A DNA stretch of 64,000 nucleotides from Streptosporangiaceae bacterium NEAU-GS5. Its GTDB lineage: Bacteria > Actinomycetota > Actinomycetes > Streptosporangiales > Streptosporangiaceae. A program made the translations under genes and the position numbers. The notes under the pieces are model-generated. The model worked only from the letters and a program-made list of their open reading frames with translations, did no database searches and was not told where the DNA came from. This document shows positions 17,545-25,648 of this stretch, piece after piece (positions within the stretch are counted from its first letter, which is position 1; each line of letters starts with the position of its first letter). Where the stretch lies: assembly GCA_017592665.1 (NCBI GenBank), contig JAGFNW010000012.1, positions 1 through 64,000 of the forward strand. The letters are read 5' to 3'.

Positions 17545-18456
17545 TTAGGCGGGCGCGGCCATGTACCAGCGGGCGTGGCCGTCGCCGCTCAGCAGCGAGT
17601 CGAGCCGGCGCGGCAGCTCCTGCCGCGAGAACGGGTCGCCGAGGGCGTTGCGGATGTGCACGCCGACCGCGTACATGTCCCTGACTTCCATCAGGGTCGC
17701 GTATCCGGGCCACTGCCGCAGATCCGTCCCGTACGCCAGGGCGAACCGGTCGACCTCGGCGGCCGTGAGGCCGAAGCGGCGCTGCCCGTGATAGGTGTGC
17801 ACGAGATCCCATTCGCGGGGGCCGACCGCGACCGCGTCCCAGTCGCACAGCACCACGTTCCCGTCCTGGCAGCGCAGCAGGTTGTCGATCCACGCGTCGC
17901 CGTGCAGCAGCACGGGCGGCCCGGTCGGCAGGTCGCCCCAGCGCTCGGTCAGGTCCTCGATCCGATCGCTCAGCCAGGCGCGCTGGCCGTTGCTGAGCAC
18001 CTCGGCCCGGCAGGCCACGGCGCTTCGCACCTCGGCCAGCGGGTCGGACAGCGTGCGGAGCGGCACCGGCGGCACCGGCTCGCCGTGCAGGTTGCGCAGG
18101 ATGCGGCCGAGCTCGGTGGTGGTCGGACGGCCGCGGGAGCGGACGTACCGCCAGAAGGTGACGGCGCGCCCGCCGTGCACGATCGGCTGGCCGGGGATCT
18201 CGTCCACCGGGCGCACGGTCGGGAAGCCGCGGTCGGACAGCCAGCGGGCGACGGCCAGCACCGCGGGGAGCCGGGTGAGCGCGTCCGGCGCCGTCGCGAT
18301 CCTGACCACGATCCCCGAGCCGGGCAGCCGGAAGACGGCGTTGCTGCGCAGCCGCATCAGCCGCGCGCCGCGCACGTCCAACCCGACCCGGTCGCACACC
18401 TCGGCGAGGACGCCGAAAGCCTCGATGGCGAGCGGCCCGGCGACCGTCCTCTTCAT
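17545..18456 (-). CDS. APH-family phosphotransferase
   Basis: The 303-residue protein has the kinase-like fold of aminoglycoside/choline phosphotransferases. It shows the nucleotide-binding N-lobe (SNAVFRLPGSGIVVRI), the catalytic loop VLLHGDAWIDNLL and the metal-binding VVLCDWDAVAVGPREWDL. The small-molecule substrate is unknown. The start ATG overlaps the stop of the upstream HTH/TPR regulator as ATGA, so the two are translationally coupled and likely function together. Resistance to aminoglycosides is not implied by the sequence alone. Confidence 0.85.
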   Translation of the reverse strand: MKRTVAGPLAIEAFGVLAEVCDRVGLDVRGARLMRLRSNAVFRLPGSGIVVRIATAPDALTRLPAVLAVARWLSDRGFPTVRPVDEIPGQPIVHGGRAVTFWRYVRSRGRPTTTELGRILRNLHGEPVPPVPLRTLSDPLAEVRSAVACRAEVLSNGQRAWLSDRIEDLTERWGDLPTGPPVLLHGDAWIDNLLRCQDGNVVLCDWDAVAVGPREWDLVHTYHGQRRFGLTAAEVDRFALAYGTDLRQWPGYATLMEVRDMYAVGVHIRNALGDPFSRQELPRRLDSLLSGDGHARWYMAAPA

Positions 18457-19919
18457 CGAATGCTCTTTGCGATCTCAGAGCTCGGCATGAAGTCGCGGGA
18501 TCCCGCGAACCTGGGCTCGGCCAGCAGCCGATGGAGCTCACGCACGGTGGCCAGGCCTGGATCGGCTTCCGCGAGCAGCGCCTTGGCCCGGGTGAGCACG
18601 ATCGACGTGCGATGCTCGGCCGGCACCTGGGACAGCGCCTCGGCCGCGATCCTGCAGGCCTCCTCGTGGTCGCCGTGCTTGGCCAGGTGGCTGGCCTGGT
18701 CGAGCAGGATCAGCGCCGGGTCGATGGTCTGGAACCCGGCCGGCACCGACTGCGGGCTCTGCACCTCGTCGCCCAGCTCGATCAGCGTGCCCGTGCGGTA
18801 GAACGTCATCCGTTTCTCGGTGAACACGAAGGCCAGGTCGTCCTGGGAGATGCCGCGCATCCTGGCGAAGATCTGCTCGGCCTCGGCGAGCGCCGTACGC
18901 GCCGCCTTGCTGTCGCCCATCCGGGCCAGCGCGCGGGCCTCGGCGGCGGCGGCGAGCGCGGCGGGCGAGCTCGGCGCGCTTCCGGCCAGCATCCGGGCCT
19001 CCCGGGCCAGCCGTACGGTCTCGGACAGGTCGCCGTAGTAGTAGAGGAGCATGGTCTGCTGGGCCCGGACGAGGGCGCGCAGGCGCAGGTCGCCGACGTC
19101 GTCGGAGGCCGTGCGTGCCGTGCCGTACCAGGCGTGGGCCTGGCGGGTGTCGCCGAGCTTCATCAGCGCGTCGGCGGACAGCAGCGCGAGCATGGTGGTC
19201 GCGGTGAGCAACCGGCGCTGGGCGATGGCCTGCTGGCGCACGCTGACGAGCCGGCGCACGTCGGCCAGCTCCAGCATGACCCGGCAGAGCATCGGCATGG
19301 GCGCGGTCGTCATGTATTCGCGGCGGTAGCGCAGCACCTGCTCGTCGAGCCGGTCGAGCTGGTCCTCGGTGATCGTGGAGGTGGCCAGGGAGCGGTCGAC
19401 GTCGTGCCGGGTGCCCTCGACCTCGGCGAAGAACCGGCCGTTGGGCATGCCCATGAGCATGGCCTGATGGAACAGGGCCCGCCGCTCGGTGTCGTCGTCG
19501 GCCGGCTCCTCGACGTGGACGCCGCCCTCGCTCTCGTTCTGCGCGACCACGACGACCCTGCTCGCCGCCGTCTCGTCGCAGTAGTCGGCGGCCATGCCGA
19601 GCCGTACGGCGTTGGCGTGGTAGAGGCGGGCGAGCAGGTCGATGGTCTGGGGGCGGGGCCGGGCGCGGTTGTTCTCCCACGCGTTCAGCAGGTCGATGCT
19701 GGCCCGGGGGTGTCCGAGCGTCTGCTGCTCACACAGATACTCGAGCTCTTCGATGGCCTGACGGGCCGACCAACCTCGCGAGAGGCGGTGGGCCTTGAGC
19801 AGGCTGACGCCGCAACACCCGTGAATGGCCTGGACCGTCTGCCATGTCGTCCACTGGCGGGCCTCGGCCTGTTCGCGCCATCGCCGGGCGCAGGCGGGGG
19901 AATGCTCTCCTCGGGCCAT
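18453..19919 (-). CDS. HTH (XRE-type) regulator with TPR-like C-terminal domain
   Basis: This 488-residue regulator has an N-terminal helix-turn-helix region at about residues 30-95 (KAHRLSRGWSARQAIEELE, INLxNxWENNRARP-like LLNAWENNRARP). About 350 residues of paired helices resembling TPR repeats follow, with Ala/Leu/Arg-rich helices such as QRRLLTATTMLALLSADALM and LAREARMLAG. Such proteins are common actinobacterial regulators whose TPR part may bind a peptide or protein. It is translationally coupled to the APH-like kinase (ATGA). About 240 bp upstream separates it from a divergent small gene. That gap shows TCACGTGA at 20126-20133 but no clear promoter. Confidence 0.85.
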   Translation of the reverse strand: MARGEHSPACARRWREQAEARQWTTWQTVQAIHGCCGVSLLKAHRLSRGWSARQAIEELEYLCEQQTLGHPRASIDLLNAWENNRARPRPQTIDLLARLYHANAVRLGMAADYCDETAASRVVVVAQNESEGGVHVEEPADDDTERRALFHQAMLMGMPNGRFFAEVEGTRHDVDRSLATSTITEDQLDRLDEQVLRYRREYMTTAPMPMLCRVMLELADVRRLVSVRQQAIAQRRLLTATTMLALLSADALMKLGDTRQAHAWYGTARTASDDVGDLRLRALVRAQQTMLLYYYGDLSETVRLAREARMLAGSAPSSPAALAAAAEARALARMGDSKAARTALAEAEQIFARMRGISQDDLAFVFTEKRMTFYRTGTLIELGDEVQSPQSVPAGFQTIDPALILLDQASHLAKHGDHEEACRIAAEALSQVPAEHRTSIVLTRAKALLAEADPGLATVRELHRLLAEPRFAGSRDFMPSSEIAKSIR

Positions 19920-20157
19920 CGTGCTGCCCCTCCGCTGCTGGAGTGTCGCCTATGACGGATATTTCCCCCAGGTTAACCGGGAGGCACCGGATCGCCCTGA
20001 CCGTTATGTGTTCGTGGCCGACGACCCGAGGGTGTTCCACTGAATACCGATGGTTTCCCTGGTTATTGCGCGGTTTCGCGGAACTCGTCGGATTGCTGCC
20101 TGGTCATCGTAGGTTCACGCTTTCACGTGATGGGTTTCGACGTCCCGGGGAGGCCAT

Positions 20158-20442
20158 ATGAAGGCAGACCGAAGTGAGGCCATGGACCATCTGGAACGAC
20201 TCGCAGCCCAGTTGGAGGCCCATTCGTTCCAGGTCCGGCTGACCGCGCCGGCCGGCCTCTACCCCCGGCTCCGCGTGGTGAACCCGATGGCGCCATCGAT
20301 GGCGGAAGACGTGCTGGCGTCCAACTCCAGCGACGGCGAGTGGTGGTACTGGCTGTCGTGGGCCGGCCGCATCGGGCACGCCTCCGACGTCGTCACCGCC
20401 GCCGAGCGCATCGCGAGCGTCCTCCACGTGATCCGGCGCTGA
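20158..20442 (+). CDS. 94-aa conserved hypothetical protein
   Basis: The small soluble protein has a conserved-looking C-terminal half (SDGEWWYWLSWAGRIG followed by helix DVVTAAERIASVLHVIRR). Proteins of this type recur in actinobacteria next to XRE-type regulators, as here, where it is divergent from the HTH/TPR gene. Their function is not known. The ATG at 20158 has a GGGGAGG ribosome binding site 5 nt upstream. A strong hairpin follows its stop. Confidence 0.72.
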   Translation: MKADRSEAMDHLERLAAQLEAHSFQVRLTAPAGLYPRLRVVNPMAPSMAEDVLASNSSDGEWWYWLSWAGRIGHASDVVTAAERIASVLHVIRR

Positions 20443-20476
20443 GCCGGCACGGTCACACAGGGCCTGCACAGGGCTG

Positions 20477-20509
20477 CGGCTCGCGCCTTCCTCGCCAAGG
20501 CGCGAGCCG
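20477..20509. terminator. bidirectional hairpin terminator
   Basis: CGGCTCGCGCCTT (20477-20489) pairs perfectly with AAGGCGCGAGCCG (20497-20509) around a 7-nt loop. It lies between the convergent stops at 20442 and 20520. A 13-bp GC-rich stem without a long U-tract is typical of actinobacterial terminators. Confidence 0.85.
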
Positions 20510-20519
20510 TCAACGTCCG

Positions 20520-21233
20520 TCAGGTCTGCTTTATCCCGTCGACGAACAGATCCACCTTCTCGGTGTAGAACGCCATCAGCCCGGCGACCCGCTCGCTCTC
20601 CGGCAGCGGCGTCGGATAGGACCACACGACGTCCTTGTGGTCACCGACCGACCAGTATTCGGCCTGGCCCTTGTAGGGGCAGTGGGTGGCGGTGTCGGTG
20701 TGCCGCAGCAGGTCGAGCCGCACGTCGGTCTTCGGCAGGTAGAAACGCGGCGGAAGGCCCGTCTCGAACAGGATGCGGCCGTGCCGCGAGTCGGCCACCG
20801 TCTCGCCGTCGATCTCGACGCGGATGTGACGCGAGGTCGGGAGGATGTCGACCCGGGTGTACGGATCGCGGGCGTGGGTGAAGACCTCCTCGTCCTCCTC
20901 GAACCACGCGTCCACGGCGTCCCAGGCGAACCGGACGTGGCCGCGGATCTCCTCGATCGGCGAATCTTCATAGACCAGGGCCTGGCCCTTGCGGCCGGAT
21001 CCCACGGTGTGGATCTGCGCGTCGCCGCGGCTGGGTGAATGATCGGTCTCCCCGGTCGGCTTGAGGACCTCGGACTCCACGTCCTCGAGCGGGAAGTAGT
21101 AGGTCGGGTAGTGCGGGGACTCCCAGACCAGAAGGGCGCGGACCGAGTCCGCCACCGCGCGCCCGTCAAGGTAGGCACGCACGCGCTTGGCCGTGGGCTC
21201 CACCTTGACCCGGCCTCTGCTCGTCTGCTTCAT
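20520..21233 (-). CDS. DUF427 double-domain protein
   Basis: The 237-residue protein carries two DUF427-type beta-rich units. The first (VRAYLDGRAVADSVRALLVWE, YYFPLEDV) is at residues 10-110. The second (IRVEIDGETVADSRHGRILFE, FYLPKTDV, then CPYKGQAEYWSV) is at residues 130-235. The second unit has the family's CPYKG motif. DUF427 proteins are common in bacteria and fungi but have no settled role. ATG at 21233 gives the usual length. The much longer frame upstream is antisense to the cysteinyl-tRNA-synthetase-like genes and is not coding. Confidence 0.9.
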   Translation of the reverse strand: MKQTSRGRVKVEPTAKRVRAYLDGRAVADSVRALLVWESPHYPTYYFPLEDVESEVLKPTGETDHSPSRGDAQIHTVGSGRKGQALVYEDSPIEEIRGHVRFAWDAVDAWFEEDEEVFTHARDPYTRVDILPTSRHIRVEIDGETVADSRHGRILFETGLPPRFYLPKTDVRLDLLRHTDTATHCPYKGQAEYWSVGDHKDVVWSYPTPLPESERVAGLMAFYTEKVDLFVDGIKQT

Positions 21234-21368
21234 ACTTGCGGGAACCCCGCCCGCCGGTCCACTATTCCCCGGTACGCTACCGAGTGCGTGGTCCTCACAA
21301 TCCGCATTTCGCGATGTGCGCCCCGGATCTGTCGACAGCGGGCGGATTAGTCGCTTACCCTCGGATAG

Positions 21369-22703
21369 GTGGGTCTTCGCCTGTACGATACTTTCAGTCG
21401 CGAGGTCCGTGCGTTCACCCCGCGAATTCCGGGAATGGTGTCGATTTACCTGTGCGGCCCCACGGTCGTCGTTCCGCCACATATCGGGCAGATTCGGTCG
21501 CAGGTGAATTTCGACATTCTGCACCGCTGGCTGCGGCACACCGGATATCGCGTGCGATTCTGCCGGAACGTCACTGACATCGAAGACAAAATCATCGGGA
21601 GATCGCTGGCCGAGGGCATCCAGTGGTGGCGGGTCACCGAGCCCGTGCACCGCGCCTTCGACCGGACGTTCGCCGCGCTCGGCTGCCTGCCGCCCAGCGT
21701 GGAACCCCGGGCCACCGGGCACATCCCGGAGATGATCGAGCTGATCCAGCAGCTCGTGGCCACCGGTCACGCATATGAGGCCGACGGCAACGTCTATTTC
21801 TCGGTCGGTTCCTTTCCTACGTACGGCGAGCTGTCCGGAGTGCGCGCCGAGCATCTGCGAAGCACCGAGGAGCACGACCGCGGAAAGCGCGACCCGCGCG
21901 ATTTCGCGCTGTGGAAAAGGGCGAAGCCGGGCGAGCCGATCTGGCCCGCGCCGTGGGGGGAAGGCCGCCCCGGATGGCACCTGGAATGCTCGGCCATGGC
22001 GCGTAAGTATCTCGGCCGCGAATTCGACATCCACGGCGGCGGCAGCAACCTCATCTTTCCCCATCATGAGAACGAGATGGCCCAGTCGAAAGCCGCCGGA
22101 GATTCGTTCGCCCGCTTTTGGGTGCACAACGGGCCGGTCACCCAGAAGGGTGAGAAGATTCGCAAGGAAATGCGCAACGCACTGGCCGTGCAGACGCTGC
22201 TGCGCCGGGTGCGGCCGATCGAGCTGCGCTACTATCTCGCGGCCGCGCACTATCGCTCGCCCATGGAATTCTCCACGGCCGCGGTCGAGGAGTCGGCCAC
22301 CGCCTTCCAGCGGCTGGAACGGTTCGCGCTCCGCTTCCCGGCCGGGCCGCAGGGGCCGCCGGCGCCGCTGCCCTCGCAGTTCAGGCAGGCCATGGACCAG
22401 GATCTCAACGTGCCGAAAGCCCTCGCGGCGGCGCACGCGGCGGTGACGGCCGGATACGCGGCGCTGCGCGACGGAGATCAGCCCGCCGCGCTGCGCAAAA
22501 ACGCGGAGGTACGCGCCATGCTGGGCGTGCTCGGGCTGGATCCGCACGATCCCCAATGGTCGGCGGAAACGCGTGTGCGCGATGTCGCCATGGCCGTGCT
22601 GCGTATCGCCCGAAATCTCGCCTCGGCGGAAAGAGATCGCGATCAGGCGGCCGCCCTGCATCGCCGGATCGACGCCGCGCTGGAAAATTGCGCGGTCCTG
22701 TAG
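21369..22703 (+). CDS. cysteinyl-tRNA synthetase paralogue with degenerate HIGH and KMSKS motifs
   Basis: The 444-residue protein follows class-I CysRS from end to end. Zinc ligands are kept (Cys29 in IYLCGPT, Cys in WHLECSAMA, His/Glu in IFPHHENEMA), and GGGSNLIFPHH is typical. The HIGH motif reads HIGQ (38-41), and KMSKS is replaced by KIRKE within KGEKIRKEMRNAL, so lysine-driven adenylate chemistry may be changed. The C-terminus stops before the usual DGPQGTRW-like end. I infer a duplicated synthetase with a special task, such as cysteine activation outside translation. MshC is less likely, since the sequence is nearer CysRS. GTG at 21369 follows TACCCT by 7 nt, suggesting a leaderless mRNA. 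Codon use is slightly less GC-biased than its neighbours. Confidence 0.85.
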   Translation: MGLRLYDTFSREVRAFTPRIPGMVSIYLCGPTVVVPPHIGQIRSQVNFDILHRWLRHTGYRVRFCRNVTDIEDKIIGRSLAEGIQWWRVTEPVHRAFDRTFAALGCLPPSVEPRATGHIPEMIELIQQLVATGHAYEADGNVYFSVGSFPTYGELSGVRAEHLRSTEEHDRGKRDPRDFALWKRAKPGEPIWPAPWGEGRPGWHLECSAMARKYLGREFDIHGGGSNLIFPHHENEMAQSKAAGDSFARFWVHNGPVTQKGEKIRKEMRNALAVQTLLRRVRPIELRYYLAAAHYRSPMEFSTAAVEESATAFQRLERFALRFPAGPQGPPAPLPSQFRQAMDQDLNVPKALAAAHAAVTAGYAALRDGDQPAALRKNAEVRAMLGVLGLDPHDPQWSAETRVRDVAMAVLRIARNLASAERDRDQAAALHRRIDAALENCAVL

Positions 22704-22712
22704 CGTACGGCT

Positions 22713-23645
22713 GTGCCACCGCGGAAGATCCTTATTGACTGTGATCCGGGAATCGACGACGCGCTCGCGATCGTGCTCGCGCACGGCAATGCCGCAGTGG
22801 AGATCGTGGGGATCACCACGGTCGGCGGCAACGTGTCGCTCGACCGGACCACGCGCAACGCCCGGGCGCTGCGCGAGTTCCTCGGCTTCCGCGACACGCC
22901 GGTCGTGCCGGGCAGCGCCGGCGCGCTGCTGCGCAGCCGCATCCACGCCGCCCACGTGCACGGCGACAGCGGCCTCGGCGCGGCGCGGCTCCCCGAGCCC
23001 GCGCTCGCGGCCGCCGACGGCCACGCGGCCGACTTCATCATCGAGACCCTGCGCCCCGGCGACGTCACGCTGGTCGCCATCGGCCCCCTGACCAACGTGG
23101 CCCTGGCCGTACGCAAGGAGCCGCGGATCGTCGACTGGGCCCGCGAGCTGGTCATCCTCGGCGGGTCCTACACGCGGGGCAACGCCACACCGGCCGCCGA
23201 GTTCAACATTGCCGCCGACCCCGAGGCCGCCGCGATCGTCTTCGGCGCCGGCTGGACGGTCACGATGATCGGCCTCGACGTCAGCCGCACGGCCCTCGCC
23301 ACCGGCGCCGTGGTCGACCGGATGCGCGCCATGGGCCGCCTCGGGGCCGACCTGCTGGTTCCGTGCGTGGAGTTCTACGGCATGGTGACCGCGGAGGAGG
23401 GCCCGGCGATCCACGACGCCTGCGCCGTGGCGTACGCGATCGACCCCACGCTGATCGACGTCCAGCCCGCGGTTGTCGACGTCGAGACGCACGGCGTCCA
23501 CACGTCCGGGATGACCGTGGTCGACTTCAACCTCCGCGACCGCGCCCCCAACGCCCTCGTCGGCACCCGCATCGACGTCCCCCGCTTCTGGGACCTCCTG
23601 CTCACCACCTACGCCTCCGTCGCCGCCGCGCTGGAGATTGGGTAG
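22713..23645 (+). CDS. nucleoside hydrolase (IunH family)
   Basis: The 310-residue protein hydrolyses the N-glycosidic bond of nucleosides to a base plus ribose. It has the calcium-binding signature KILIDCDPGIDDALA at the N-terminus, VAIGPLTNVALA, the AAEFNIAADPEAA segment and a conserved His in EEGPAIHDACAVAY. The base preference is not readable from sequence. GTG at 22713 has TAGCGT 6 nt upstream, which overlaps the stop of the CysRS paralogue, so it may have its own leaderless transcript inside the gene junction. Confidence 0.92.
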   Translation: MPPRKILIDCDPGIDDALAIVLAHGNAAVEIVGITTVGGNVSLDRTTRNARALREFLGFRDTPVVPGSAGALLRSRIHAAHVHGDSGLGAARLPEPALAAADGHAADFIIETLRPGDVTLVAIGPLTNVALAVRKEPRIVDWARELVILGGSYTRGNATPAAEFNIAADPEAAAIVFGAGWTVTMIGLDVSRTALATGAVVDRMRAMGRLGADLLVPCVEFYGMVTAEEGPAIHDACAVAYAIDPTLIDVQPAVVDVETHGVHTSGMTVVDFNLRDRAPNALVGTRIDVPRFWDLLLTTYASVAAALEIG

Positions 23646-23654
23646 AGGTGGGGC

Positions 23655-24362
23655 ATGAGGGATGAGAAGTTGCTCGCGGAGTTCGATCCGTTCGGGATCT
23701 TCGACTGGGAGGCGGCGCGGCTGGAGGAGTTCTTCGCCGGGCTCGACCCGGCCGGGTGGGAGCGCCCCTCGCGCTGCGCCGGCTGGTCGGTGAAGGACGT
23801 GCTGGGGCATCTGGCCGGCGAAGAGCTGTACAACCACGCCTGCCTCGACGACGACCTCGGGTCGTTCGCCGCGGTCCTGGATCGGGCGGGCGTGAGCGGC
23901 TACGAGGAGTTCAACGAGTGGTGCGTGCGGGAGCGGCGCGGCGTACCCGCCGGCGAGGTGCTGGCCGAGTGGCGTGAGGCGAGCGCCGAGACCCGGCGGC
24001 GGATGCGCGAGCTCGGGCGGGACGCGACGCTGCGCACCGCGGCCGGGCCCTATCCGGTCGGCCTGCAGACCTTCCACTACGCGTCGGAGTTCGCCACGCA
24101 CGCCGACGATGTGGGCGTGCCCGTGTCGGCCGAGGAGGCGCCGGAGCGGACGCGGTGGCGGGTCGCGGTGGGCCGGTTCGCGCTCGGGGAGGCCGACTCC
24201 CCCGCGCGCGTCGAGGTGAGCGGCGAGGAGGTCCGCGTCGAGGCGGACGGGGCCCGCGGCGCGCTCACGCCGGCCGAGTTCGTCGAGGCCACGGTCGGCC
24301 GGCTGCCCGGCGACGACCAGGTCGACGGTCGCATCCGGGCCGCCCTGAGGTGCCTCGCCTAG
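23655..24362 (+). CDS. maleylpyruvate isomerase-family (DinB-like) protein
   Basis: The 235-residue protein begins with a DinB-like four-helix bundle (CAGWSVKDVLGHLAGEELYNH) of the mycothiol-dependent maleylpyruvate isomerase N-terminal family. It ends with a sterol-carrier-like domain (ALTPAEFVEATVGRLPGDD). A metal-binding His set is plausible (GHLAGEE, FHYASEFATHADD). Such proteins transfer or isomerise substrates with mycothiol, and the substrate here is unknown. A purine-rich GAGGTGGGG precedes the ATG. The stop overlaps the GH16-like gene's stop by 4 bp (CTAG). Confidence 0.82.
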   Translation: MRDEKLLAEFDPFGIFDWEAARLEEFFAGLDPAGWERPSRCAGWSVKDVLGHLAGEELYNHACLDDDLGSFAAVLDRAGVSGYEEFNEWCVRERRGVPAGEVLAEWREASAETRRRMRELGRDATLRTAAGPYPVGLQTFHYASEFATHADDVGVPVSAEEAPERTRWRVAVGRFALGEADSPARVEVSGEEVRVEADGARGALTPAEFVEATVGRLPGDDQVDGRIRAALRCLA

Positions 24363-25069
24363 GTCTGGTACGCGTAGATCTTGATCCAGTCGACGGCGAA
24401 CTCGTTGGGGATCTTCGTGGCGGCGTTGGGCAGGCCGGTGAGGTTGTCGCCGCTGGAGACGGCCATGCCGAGCCAGCGCTTCCCGGCGAATGTGGCCGTG
24501 TCACGGAAAATCACCTTTCCGTCGACCCGGATGGCGAACGAACGCGGCGTCCAGTCGAACCGGTAGGTGTGGAAGCCGTCCGTGTACTTCCCGGCCACGA
24601 CCTTGCCGTGCTTGCGGGTCCCGTCGCCGTTGGTCAGGTAGGCGTTCTCCTTGCGCGGCGCGAGCAGCTCGATGCCGCTCCAGTCGCGGTCGTCATTGCC
24701 CTCCATGGGCCAGAGCACGAGATAGCTGTCGATGCCCTTGCCCTTCGGCACCTTGGCCCGCACCTCGAACCTGCCGTACGTCCTCGCCAGCGACCAGCAG
24801 CCGACGCCGCCCGTGGCGTACGGGCGGTTGAAGTTGCGCTTGCGGGTGATCCGGAGGTGCAGCAGGCCCTTGGAAACCCGCGCCTGGGCCGGGTCATACC
24901 AGCTGGCGGCCGGGCCGCCGTGCGGCGAGGGGCCGTAGGCGCCGCAGCCCTTGGGCAGCACGCTGCCGGTGAACGTCTCGGCCACGACCAGCTTCCAGCT
25001 GGGCGCGTGAGCGGCCGGTTGGGCGACTAAGGGGGCCGTGAGCAGGGCGGCGAGCAGCGCGTGGACCAT
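24359..25069 (-). CDS. secreted GH16-like protein lacking the ExDxxE catalytic motif
   Basis: A signal peptide (MVHALLAALLTAPLVAQPAAHA) precedes a concanavalin-like beta-jellyroll of the GH16 type: YGRFEVRAKVPKGKGIDSYLV, FHTYRFDWTPRSFAIRVDGK and the C-terminal EFAVDWIKIYA. GH16 enzymes need GEIDxxE at the bottom of the cleft. The aligned stretch here is SGIELLAPRK, so both catalytic glutamates appear replaced. The protein may be a binding protein, or an enzyme with another catalytic set. ATG at 25069 is chosen for the signal peptide. The longer frame has no similarity. Confidence 0.78.
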   Translation of the reverse strand: MVHALLAALLTAPLVAQPAAHAPSWKLVVAETFTGSVLPKGCGAYGPSPHGGPAASWYDPAQARVSKGLLHLRITRKRNFNRPYATGGVGCWSLARTYGRFEVRAKVPKGKGIDSYLVLWPMEGNDDRDWSGIELLAPRKENAYLTNGDGTRKHGKVVAGKYTDGFHTYRFDWTPRSFAIRVDGKVIFRDTATFAGKRWLGMAVSSGDNLTGLPNAATKIPNEFAVDWIKIYAYQT

Positions 25070-25249
25070 CGTGCCATGGTGCCCGCTCCCCGCCTTAGGC
25101 GTAGGGCGTACGCCGAAATAGGGGTCTAAGGCGACAGGCGGCCGGCCGGCGCCAAGAGATAGGACATCCGCCCGATGTGAGGGAGGCCACCTTAGCCGGA
25201 ACCTTGAGGTGTCGGGAAAGACCCGAAAAGCACACCAAGGAGTGGCGAG

Positions 25250-25423
25250 ATGAGCCCGGAACTGCACTACCAGCTGATGATCAACCGAGTAGACGAACTC
25301 CACGCCGCGGCCGACCACTACCGGCTCGCCCAGGAGGCCGTCGAGGGCCGGCGCGCCACCCGCGCGGCCCGCGCAGGATCGCGCGTGCTGCGTGGGGTGT
25401 TCGGCAAGCTCCGCACCTCATGA
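25250..25423 (+). CDS. 57-aa basic conserved small protein
   Basis: The ORF encodes MSPELHYQLMINRVDELH followed by an amphipathic, Arg/Ala-rich helix (AEGRRATRAARAGSR-like) and a basic end, with no membrane helix. AAGGAG lies 8 nt before the ATG. Short proteins of this form are frequent in actinobacteria, without known function. The next gene on the same strand is the ATP-grasp gene, but 225 bp containing a repeat array separates them. Confidence 0.68.
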   Translation: MSPELHYQLMINRVDELHAAADHYRLAQEAVEGRRATRAARAGSRVLRGVFGKLRTS

Positions 25424-25487
25424 GCACGGCACGAACGCCCGGCCGGAGTGATGATCCCGGCCGGGCCGACCGCCCGCCCTGACGCGA

Positions 25488-25580
25488 TGCAAGATCACCG
25501 ACGCGGTGAGCTGCGGGCCGGGAGTTCGTGCAAGATCACGAACGCGGCGCGCAGGCGCGCGGGACTTCCTGCAAGATCAC
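25488..25580 (-). repeat. tandem array of the 41-bp repeat, three cores
   Basis: TGCAAGATCAC (minus-strand core GTGATCTTGCA) occurs at 25488-25498, 25529-25539 and 25570-25580, exactly 41 bp apart. The two 30-bp interspaces resemble each other (shared ACGCGG, GGGA-TTC) and resemble those of the array at 59093-59185, so the whole 41 bp is the repeat unit. It lies in the 225-bp gap before the ATP-grasp gene. That gap also holds two GAAACATGG direct repeats near 25599-25630. Confidence 0.9.
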
Positions 25581-25648
25581 ACCCTGGGGGTGAGTGGTTG
25601 AAACATGGGAGGAGGTTTCTGGAAACATGGGTTTTTTAGTCTCCGGAC

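Noticed and set aside
21369-22703. Annotation as mycothiol ligase MshC
   Set aside because: The sequence has HHENEMA and the long CysRS C-terminal region, which are nearer to CysRS than to MshC. MshC usually keeps KMSKS, which is lost here.
20520-24101. 1193-codon open frame on the minus strand
   Set aside because: Only the last 237 residues (DUF427, 20520-21233) have family features. The rest is antisense to the CysRS-like, nucleoside hydrolase and isomerase-family genes and is Arg/Gly/His-rich shadow sequence.
25488-25580. CRISPR-like array
   Set aside because: The conserved part is only 11 bp and the interspaces are related to each other and to another locus, so they are not unique spacers. 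No cas genes are present.
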